DNA of 64,000 nt from NCBI RefSeq assembly GCF_024529975.1, contig NZ_AP024898.1:310001-374000 (forward strand), in the 5' to 3' direction. A model generated the notes under the pieces. It worked only from the letters and a program-made list of their open reading frames with translations. It had not been told where the DNA came from and did no database searches. Made by a program: the position numbers and the translations under genes. Shown here in pieces: positions 58,029 through 64,000 of the stretch. Every line of letters starts with the position of its first letter. Positions within the stretch are counted from its first letter, which is position 1. The DNA comes from Vibrio quintilis. Its GTDB lineage: Bacteria; Pseudomonadota; Gammaproteobacteria; Enterobacterales; Vibrionaceae.

Positions 58029-59729
58029 ATGCAAAAGAATTTTGATTATATCATTGTTGGTGCGGGTTCAGCCGGTTGTGTACTGGCTGATCGTTTGTCT
58101 GCCTCAGGAGAGCATCAGGTGCTTCTGCTGGAAGCCGGGGGAACGGATAAGAGTATTTTTATCCAGATGCCGACCGCGCTCTCTTATCCGATGAATACTG
58201 AAAAGTATGCGTGGCAGTTTGAATCTCAGGCCGAAGCCGGGCTCGATGGCCGCCGGTTACACTGCCCGCGCGGGAAAGTGCTGGGCGGTGGTTCTTCGAT
58301 CAACGGCATGGTGTATGTTCGTGGTCATGCCTGTGACTTTGATGAGTGGGAAGCGCACGGCGCTGCGGGCTGGAATTATCAGTCCTGTTTGCCTTATTTC
58401 CGCCGGGCGGAAACCTGGGTGAAAGGTGAAGATGCGTATCGGGGTGGGCAGGGGCCGTTGGGCACCTGTATCGGCAACGATATGACACTTAATCCGCTTT
58501 ATCAGGCATTTATTGATGCCGGTAAAGATGCCGGTTACCCTGTCACACAAGATTACAACGGTTATCAGCAGGAAGGCTTTGGCCCGATGCATATGACAGT
58601 TGATAAAGGTGTGCGGGCTTCCACATCAAATGCTTACCTGCGCCGTGCGCTGAAGCGCCCGAACCTGACACTGATAAAGAAGGTTGTGGTCAGAAAGATT
58701 TTGCTCGATGGCAAAACAGCGACCGGGATTGAATATGAGCAATCCGGTCAAATCAAACAGGTCTATGCCGGGAAAGAAGTCATTTCCTGTGCCGGTTCGA
58801 TTGGCTCGCCACAGTTATTACAATTGTCAGGTATCGGCCCGAAGGCGGTACTGGAAAATGCTGGTGTGCCGGTGGTGCACGATTTGCCGGGCGTGGGTGA
58901 AAATCTGCAGGATCACCTTGAAGTGTACTTCCAGTATCACTGTAAAGAGCCGATCACACTCAATAGCAAACTGGGTTTAATCAGTAAAGGGCTGATTGGA
59001 ACGGAATGGATTCTGACCCGTAAAGGACTGGGCGCGACCAACCACTTTGAATCGTGTGCATTTATCCGTTCCCGTAAAGGGTTGAAATGGCCGAACATCC
59101 AGTATCACTTCCTGCCGGCGGCCATGCGTTATGATGGTCAGGCGGCATTTGAAGGCCACGGTTTTCAGGTCCATGTCGGGCCGAATAAGCCGGAAAGCCG
59201 TGGTTATGTAGCGATAACATCCGCTGATCCGCATGATAAACCCGAGATTGTATTCAACTATATTTCAACGGATCAGGATCGTCAGGACTGGCGTGACTGT
59301 ATCCGTTTAACCCGTGAAATCCTTGCTCAGCCAGCACTGGATGCATACCGGGGAGATGAAATTCAGCCGGGGGCCGATGTGACTTCTGACGAAGCGATAG
59401 ATGCCTGGGTCAAACAAAATGTTGAAAGTGCTTATCACCCGTCGTGCAGCTGCAGGATGGGCGCAGAGGATGATCCGATGGCAGTTCTGGATGACCAGTG
59501 CTTTGTCCGTGGTATCAATCAACTTCGGGTCGTGGACTCTTCCATTTTCCCGACCATCACAAACGGTAACCTCAATGCGCCAACGATTATGGTCGCTGAG
59601 CGCGCCGCCGATCTGATTCTTGGCAATGATTTACTGACGCCTGCCGGTGTGGATGTCTGGATTGCGCCGGACTGGCAGGACACGCAGCGCCTTCAGGTGC
59701 CGCAAAGAGCATTGCCAACGGATAACTAA
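58029..59729 (+). CDS. betA: Choline dehydrogenase BetA (566 aa)
   Basis: Membrane-associated FAD enzyme that oxidises choline to betaine aldehyde and onward. [19 protein letters not shown] binds FAD. The GMC signatures are [19 protein letters not shown] and [16 protein letters not shown]. The active site lies in [12 protein letters not shown] and [20 protein letters not shown] short C-terminal extension follows. It is the third gene of the bet-cho operon. A close paralogue is encoded at 48447. Confidence 0.96.
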   Translation: MQKNFDYIIVGAGSAGCVLADRLSASGEHQVLLLEAGGTDKSIFIQMPTALSYPMNTEKYAWQFESQAEAGLDGRRLHCPRGKVLGGGSSINGMVYVRGHACDFDEWEAHGAAGWNYQSCLPYFRRAETWVKGEDAYRGGQGPLGTCIGNDMTLNPLYQAFIDAGKDAGYPVTQDYNGYQQEGFGPMHMTVDKGVRASTSNAYLRRALKRPNLTLIKKVVVRKILLDGKTATGIEYEQSGQIKQVYAGKEVISCAGSIGSPQLLQLSGIGPKAVLENAGVPVVHDLPGVGENLQDHLEVYFQYHCKEPITLNSKLGLISKGLIGTEWILTRKGLGATNHFESCAFIRSRKGLKWPNIQYHFLPAAMRYDGQAAFEGHGFQVHVGPNKPESRGYVAITSADPHDKPEIVFNYISTDQDRQDWRDCIRLTREILAQPALDAYRGDEIQPGADVTSDEAIDAWVKQNVESAYHPSCSCRMGAEDDPMAVLDDQCFVRGINQLRVVDSSIFPTITNGNLNAPTIMVAERAADLILGNDLLTPAGVDVWIAPDWQDTQRLQVPQRALPTDN

Positions 59730-59777
59730 CTTGCCAATAACTAACCGAAAGCCAGCAACTGAAATAAGGAAATGATG

Positions 59778-60707
59778 ATGTCTAAGATGAAGACACTATT
59801 CACTTTAGGATTAAGTACGCTGTCTGTGAGCGTATATGCGAATCAGTGTGAAACGGTTCGCTTTTCCGATGTCGGCTGGACCGACATCACTTCAACAACA
59901 GCAGTGACCAGTGAACTGTTGAAAGGTATGGGATATCAGACCAAAACGGATCTGCTGTCTGTGCCTGTGACCTATTCTTCCATGGCCAACGGGGATATCG
60001 ATGTTTTCCTGGGTAACTGGATGCCAACTATGGAAGGCGATATTGCAAAATACAGAGATGCCGGAACGGTAGAAACGGTTCGTGCTAATCTGGAAGGTGC
60101 GAAATATACCCTTGCGGTACCTGCATATGTCTACGATGCCGGCGTGCATAGTTTTGCTGATTTGGCAAAATTCGCGGACAAATTCAGGGATCGCATCTAT
60201 GGCATTGAGCCGGGGAATGATGGCAACCGGATTATCCAGTCGATGATCGACAGCGATGCATTTGGCCTGAAAGATTTCACGCTGGTGGAATCCAGTGAGG
60301 CAGGCATGGTGTCCCAGGTTTATCGTGCGGTTCGCCGTAAGCAGTGGATTGCCTTCTTAGGCTGGGCACCACACCCGATGAATAACAATGTTCAGATGAA
60401 GTACCTTTCTGGCGGTGATGACTTCTTCGGGCCAAATTACGGCGGAGCAAGCGTGTATACCAATGTCCGCCGTGACTATCTCAAGACATGTCCGAATGTG
60501 GGTCAGTTGCTGAAGAATCTTCAGTTCAGCCTGCCGATGGAAAATGAGCTGATGGGTAACATTCTCAACGACAAGATGCAGCCACAGACAGCCGCGCGCA
60601 ACTGGATGAAAGCGAACATGCAGCAGGTAAATCAGTGGCTGGAAAACGTCAAATCGATTGATGGCAAACCGGCTTCAGAGACGGTGAGTGCCTACCTGCA
60701 AAAATAA
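59778..60707 (+). CDS. choX: Choline ABC transporter binding protein ChoX (309 aa)
   Basis: Periplasmic choline-binding protein. The signal peptide is LGLSTLSVSVYA|NQCE. FSDVGWTDITSTTAVTSELLK, MANGDIDVFLGNWMPTM and GIEPGNDGNRIIQSM are ChoX/OpuAC-type signatures, and FLGWAPHPMN supplies an aromatic ligand site residue. Of three adjacent ATGs the third (59778) has the best spacing to AAGGA. It is distinct from the three E. coli-like ProX proteins at 9341-12583. Confidence 0.92.
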   Translation: MSKMKTLFTLGLSTLSVSVYANQCETVRFSDVGWTDITSTTAVTSELLKGMGYQTKTDLLSVPVTYSSMANGDIDVFLGNWMPTMEGDIAKYRDAGTVETVRANLEGAKYTLAVPAYVYDAGVHSFADLAKFADKFRDRIYGIEPGNDGNRIIQSMIDSDAFGLKDFTLVESSEAGMVSQVYRAVRRKQWIAFLGWAPHPMNNNVQMKYLSGGDDFFGPNYGGASVYTNVRRDYLKTCPNVGQLLKNLQFSLPMENELMGNILNDKMQPQTAARNWMKANMQQVNQWLENVKSIDGKPASETVSAYLQK

Positions 60708-60732
60708 ATTACGAAAAACAGAAAAAGAATAT

Positions 60733-60749
60733 GGTGGCATTTTGCCACC
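60733..60749 (+). other. Intercistronic stem-loop between choX and choW
   Basis: GGTGGCA and TGCCACC form a perfect 7-bp stem with a 3-nt loop, without a U-run. Probably a transcript-stabilising element behind the binding-protein gene. Confidence 0.6.
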
Positions 60750-60770
60750 GTTAAAAACAAAGGTCCTATT

Positions 60771-61613
60771 GTGAACTTTATTACAGAGTACAAAATTCCG
60801 CTGGGTCAGTGGATGGAAAGTGGCGTTGACTGGCTGACACTGAACGCCTCAGGTTTTTTTGACGCGATTTCATTCTTTCTTGAAAGCGTCATTCTTTCTT
60901 TGGTCGATCTGTTTAAATGGATGCCTCCGGCCGTTCCCATTTTAATGACTGCCGGACTGGCGTGGTATCTGCACCGGAAAGTTTCACTGGTTGTGTTTAT
61001 TGTGGCGGCCTTTTTGCTGATTTTAAATATGGGCTACTGGCAGGAAATGCTGGAAACCTTTGTTCTGGTTTTTGCCGCGACAACGATTTCCGTATTGATT
61101 GGCGTCCCTTTAGGCATTATGGCCGGACACCGCCCCTGGCTTTACACACTGATGAGACCGGTGCTTGATCTGATGCAAACCGTTCCGACATTTGTGTATT
61201 TGATCCCAACGTTGGTTCTGTTTGGTCTGGGCATTGTGCCGGGGCTGATTTCAACGATTATTTTTGCTATTGCCGCACCAATCCGTCTGACATATCTGGG
61301 GATTACCCGGGTTCCGGAAGATTTGATTGAAGCGGGAAGGGCTTTTGGTGCCAGCCGGATGAAGCTGCTGTTTAAAGTGGAGTTGCCCGCTGCAATGCCA
61401 AGTATTATGACGGGGGTGACGCAATGTATCATGCTGTCGCTTTCCATGGTGGTGATTTCAGCACTGGTTGGTGCGGATGGGCTGGGTAAACCGGTGGTTC
61501 GGGCACTGAATACAGTCAACATCTCACAAGGTTTTGAGGCGGGATTAGCCATTGTGCTGGTCGCAATCATTCTTGACCGCATCTGTAAAACCCCAAGCCA
61601 GAAGGAGATGTAA
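60771..61613 (+). CDS. choW: Choline ABC transporter permease ChoW (280 aa)
   Basis: Inner-membrane permease with about six helices. The ProW-type stretches LMQTVPTFVYLIPTLVLFGLG, VPEDLIEAGRAFGASRMKLL (EAA loop) and ITGVTQC-like [22 protein letters not shown] are visible. It lacks the long N-terminus seen in the ProW at 12602. The GTG start has AAAGG upstream. The stop lies 2 bp before the choV ATG. Confidence 0.94.
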   Translation: MNFITEYKIPLGQWMESGVDWLTLNASGFFDAISFFLESVILSLVDLFKWMPPAVPILMTAGLAWYLHRKVSLVVFIVAAFLLILNMGYWQEMLETFVLVFAATTISVLIGVPLGIMAGHRPWLYTLMRPVLDLMQTVPTFVYLIPTLVLFGLGIVPGLISTIIFAIAAPIRLTYLGITRVPEDLIEAGRAFGASRMKLLFKVELPAAMPSIMTGVTQCIMLSLSMVVISALVGADGLGKPVVRALNTVNISQGFEAGLAIVLVAIILDRICKTPSQKEM

Positions 61614-61615
61614 TC

Positions 61616-62785
61616 ATGGGTGCCATTACGATTAAAAATCTGGATGTGGTGTTTGGTGATAAACCACAGAAAGCATTGCCGCTGCTGGATGCCGGTAAAA
61701 GCCGTCAGGAAATTATTGATGAAACCGGTTTGGTTGTTGGTGTAAATAATGTCAGCCTGACCGTTCAGGAAGGTGAAATCTGTGTGCTGATGGGCTTGTC
61801 CGGTTCCGGTAAATCCAGCTTATTACGCGCTGTCAACGGTCTGAATAAAATCAGCCGCGGCGCGCTGGAAGTTAAAGATGGCGATGAAAAGGTTGACTTA
61901 GCTCAGTGTGATAAGAAAACACTGCGTCATCTGCGTACACACCGGGTGTCTATGGTGTTCCAGAAATTTGCACTGATGCCCTGGCTGACAGTGCTGGATA
62001 ACGTTGCTTTTGGCCTTGAATTGCAGGGTGTACCGAAAGCAGAGCGTCGTAAAAAAGCACGTGATCAGCTGGAAATGGTGGGGCTGGCTGAATGGGAAAA
62101 CCAGTATCCCCATGAACTTTCCGGCGGGATGCAACAACGGGTCGGGCTGGCTCGGGCCTTTGCGATGGATACCGATATTCTGCTGATGGATGAACCGTTT
62201 TCTGCGCTTGATCCACTGATTCGTGCGCAACTCCAGGATGAGCTGATTTTACTGCAAAACAAACTGAACAAAACGATTCTGTTTGTCAGCCATGATCTGG
62301 ACGAAGCGCTGAAGATTGGTAATAACATCGCGATTATGGAGTCCGGAGAGTTGATCCAGCACGGTAAGCCTGAAGATATTGTCCTGAATCCGAAAAATGA
62401 CTATGTCAAAGATTTTGTTGCCCATACTAATCCACTGAATGTTCTCAGAGGACGCTCATTGATGCAACCGGCAGACAGCCTGACCTCAGAGGAAAACCGT
62501 TGGCAGATTTGTGAAACCAGACAATTGTGGGTCGAACAGAATCAGGATCAAATCGCACTGGCAAATGATGATTTAAACCTGCATTACTGGAATGCTGAGT
62601 CCACAGATTTCGAAGCTGTGAATGATTCCGCTGTGGTTGTGGCACATCCGGATATTGAAATGCGTGATGCGATTGAACTGAAAATGCGCAGTCAGCATCC
62701 GGTATTGCTGGCAGAAAGCGGCCGGTTTATCGGTGTCCTCGATGATCAGGCCTTTTATAATGCATTGCTGGGGAATTATCAGTAG
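61616..62785 (+). CDS. choV: Choline ABC transporter ATP-binding protein ChoV (389 aa)
   Basis: ATPase of the choline importer. Walker A is GLSGSGKSS (60-68), the signature is [15 protein letters not shown], Walker B is ILLMDEPFSALDP and the switch His is in VSHDLDEALKIG. Residues from about 285 hold a C-terminal extension of the OpuAA/ChoV type; a clear CBS pair as in ProV (13692) is not obvious. AAGGAG is directly upstream. It is the last gene of the operon. Confidence 0.94.
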   Translation: MGAITIKNLDVVFGDKPQKALPLLDAGKSRQEIIDETGLVVGVNNVSLTVQEGEICVLMGLSGSGKSSLLRAVNGLNKISRGALEVKDGDEKVDLAQCDKKTLRHLRTHRVSMVFQKFALMPWLTVLDNVAFGLELQGVPKAERRKKARDQLEMVGLAEWENQYPHELSGGMQQRVGLARAFAMDTDILLMDEPFSALDPLIRAQLQDELILLQNKLNKTILFVSHDLDEALKIGNNIAIMESGELIQHGKPEDIVLNPKNDYVKDFVAHTNPLNVLRGRSLMQPADSLTSEENRWQICETRQLWVEQNQDQIALANDDLNLHYWNAESTDFEAVNDSAVVVAHPDIEMRDAIELKMRSQHPVLLAESGRFIGVLDDQAFYNALLGNYQ

Positions 62786-62808
62786 CTGCATGACATGTGG
62801 TTGACAGG

Positions 62809-62841
62809 AAAAAGCGAGCCTCTGAACCGGCTCGCTTTTTT
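62809..62841 (+). terminator. Terminator of the bet-cho operon
   Basis: AAAAAGCGAGCC and GGCTCGCTTTTTT with an 8-nt loop and a T-run. Confidence 0.92.
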
Positions 62842-62854
62842 GTTTTCTGCATCA

Positions 62855-63119
62855 TATACCCAAGTGACCTCAAGATGCATGTTCAGCGAGAATGGATTGG
62901 TTTCTGACCAAGGCACTGATTTGTCGACATAGTCATTCTACGTTGAAAATCAGTCACTCAGGACAGGCGCCAATCAATCCCGCCCTTCGGGAGCGCATCA
63001 ACAGGTTCATTTCTGCGTCAAACAACTTCGAAAGGCGTCATCATTCCTTCGGTTATTTTCCTTGAACTGACCCTGTTGATGAAGCTCTGAATCCTGCATC
63101 TTGAAGTCATTTGGGTATA
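62855..63119. mobile_element. MITE-like element bounded by repeat halves (265 bp)
   Basis: Left end TATACCCAAGTGACCTCAAG and right end (reverse complement) TATACCCAAATGACTTCAAG are inverted and match at about 23 of 25 positions. They are variants of the palindrome arms found elsewhere in the window. The interior has no ORF worth calling. This fits a short non-autonomous element or an expanded copy of the palindrome family. Confidence 0.6.
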
Positions 63120-63161
63120 ATACCAATTGTGTAATTGTCATATAATAAATGAGATTGGTAT
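63120..63161. repeat. Inverted repeat next to the 265-bp element
   Basis: ATACCAAT (63120-63127) and ATTGGTAT (63154-63161) around a 26-nt AT-rich loop. It abuts the right end of the 265-bp element and may be a separate short palindrome. Confidence 0.45.
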
Positions 63162-63425
63162 AAGATTATTTTTCCACCTGATAATGGATTTGTATTTATT
63201 AAAAAATATTATGAAATGCTTTTCATTAAGATATTTTTATGTAGAATAGCCGGCATGAAATCAGAATGTGATTTAATTTTTGCATTTATTGATGGTGTTT
63301 ACTCTTTCAATTACTTATTTTATGCCATTTTTAATACGTCAGTATAATATTTAAAATAGATAGTATAATTCATTATATTAAAATTTATCTGTTTGTTTAT
63401 CACTCATTGAATTAATTGTTGATTA
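63162..63425. other. AT-rich gene-free stretch
   Basis: About 260 bp with long A/T runs between the two repeat elements. I see no gene and no clear signal. A similar AT-rich run continues at 63613-63834. Confidence 0.4.
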
Positions 63426-63612
63426 TATACCCAGGCAACCTGAAGATGCATAATGCTTTCTTCACAGGATGCTGTGTTCTCTTGCCGCCTGATGTTGATG
63501 GTGTCTTATGCCGGAGTAATGCTTGTTATCCTGAGCTGCTCTCTGAGCAGAAGTCATCGTTACCGGATGGACCTCAGAATATTCTCAAGCATCTTGAGAT
63601 CACTTGGGTATA
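63426..63612. mobile_element. Second MITE-like element bounded by repeat halves (187 bp)
   Basis: Left end TATACCCAGGCAACCTGAAG and right end (reverse complement) TATACCCAAGTGATCTCAAG are inverted and related. The right end also contains the small palindrome CTCAAGCATCTTGAG. A short open frame inside it is not gene-like. Shorter and more diverged than the element at 62855. Confidence 0.5.
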
Positions 63613-63834
63613 TATGCTTTATTATTTCGCTGGAATTTAAACTCAGTATTTCAGGTTGTATTTATATGATCTGTATTATTTGACGGGTTTATTATTAGTT
63701 ATCATATATTGTGTGATGTTGGATATGACTAACTGAATAATAATTCTGCTCATTGCTTGTGAAATTCTGTTGAATTTATGTTCCTTTTGGTGTGCGTAAA
63801 TAAAACAGAGTCATCATGCTGTTATCAAAATAAA

Positions 63835-63874
63835 TATACCCAGGCAACCTGTATCTTCAGGCTGCCTGGGTATA
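63835..63874. repeat. Full palindromic repeat with changed arms
   Basis: TATACCCAGGCAACCTG and CAGGCTGCCTGGGTATA around a 6-nt loop. Compared with 54660-54700, an A-T pair became G-C in both arms. Confidence 0.85.
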
Positions 63875-63958
63875 TCAACCATGTCTTGATTTCCGGATAG
63901 TCTGAAGTCTGTCTGGTTGTCACTGCATGCATCCCAATAACCAGGAGGAAATATAACC

Positions 63959-64000
63959 ATGAAATCGATATACCACCCAAAAATGTCCGGTACCGGGCTC
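63959..64000 (+). CDS. Start of an unknown gene, cut by the window edge
   Basis: AGGAGGAA lies eight bases before an ATG at 63959, and the frame (starting MKSIYHPKMSGTG) stays open to the last base. Only 14 residues are visible, which is too few to recognise a family. Confidence 0.6.
   Translation, partial: MKSIYHPKMSGTGL

Noticed and set aside
63416..63640. Frames inside the second MITE-like element
   Set aside because: They exist in two phases within repeat-derived sequence, so coding potential is not supported.

Overview
The window reads as chromosomal DNA of a marine gammaproteobacterium, most probably a member of the Vibrionaceae. The pointers are the betI-betB-betA-choX-choW-choV choline-to-glycine-betaine operon, an E. 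coli-type ProVWX osmoprotectant importer, LasA- and CAP-type secreted proteins, and a family of short palindromic repeats (arms TATACCCAAGCAACCTG / CAGGTTGTTTGGGTATA) scattered between genes. I see no prophage, integron, CRISPR array, rRNA or tRNA. The species cannot be fixed from the sequence alone.

Layout. 1-3131: end of an oligopeptide ABC transporter operon with two M20 peptidases. 3415-8466: a chemoreceptor, an acyltransferase, a YbaK-like deacylase, riboflavin synthase and a GNAT acetyltransferase. 8751-14879 (minus strand): an osmoprotectant operon proV-proW followed by three tandem proX paralogues and a MarR regulator. 15170-23980: a TPR protein, a Cro/C1 protein, a Dcu dicarboxylate carrier, a divergent nadE / nadD-like pair, an HD-GYP response regulator, thioredoxin 2, a SpoIIAA-like protein, and an FMN riboswitch controlling an EamA-type (RibN-like) riboflavin transporter. 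24486-28872: a secreted GH67 alpha-glucuronidase and a second chemoreceptor. 29536-39743: an arginine island, with a polar amino-acid ABC transporter and an AraC/GlxA-type regulator followed by aruF-aruG-astD-astB-astE, an order like that of the Pseudomonas aot-argR and aru clusters. 39782-48366: a small membrane protein, a metallo-hydrolase, a leucine-rich-repeat protein, a LasA-like M23 peptidase, a DUF3592 protein, two small-domain proteins, and a divergent Lrp / LysE pair. 48447-53374: a GntR regulator with a GMC oxidoreductase, divergent from a solute-binding protein with an AotO/AstE-like protein. 53475-62785: a CAP-domain protein, an XRE regulator and the bet-cho operon. 62850-63958: about 1.1 kb without genes, rich in repeats. 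A new gene starts at 63959.

How the genes work together. Two themes dominate. The first is osmoprotection: choline is imported by ChoXWV and oxidised by BetA and BetB, and ready-made betaines are imported by ProVWX with three binding proteins. The second is arginine and peptide use: peptide import with peptidases, arginine import, and the arginine succinyltransferase route to glutamate and succinate, with a second binding protein plus AotO-like gene 12 kb downstream of that cluster. The most interesting structural signals are the dispersed palindromes with compensatory arm changes, two longer elements bounded by the same palindrome halves, paired GntR operator-like sites 63 bp apart, and a roughly 30-bp element shared by the upstream regions of the glucuronidase and the adjacent chemoreceptor.
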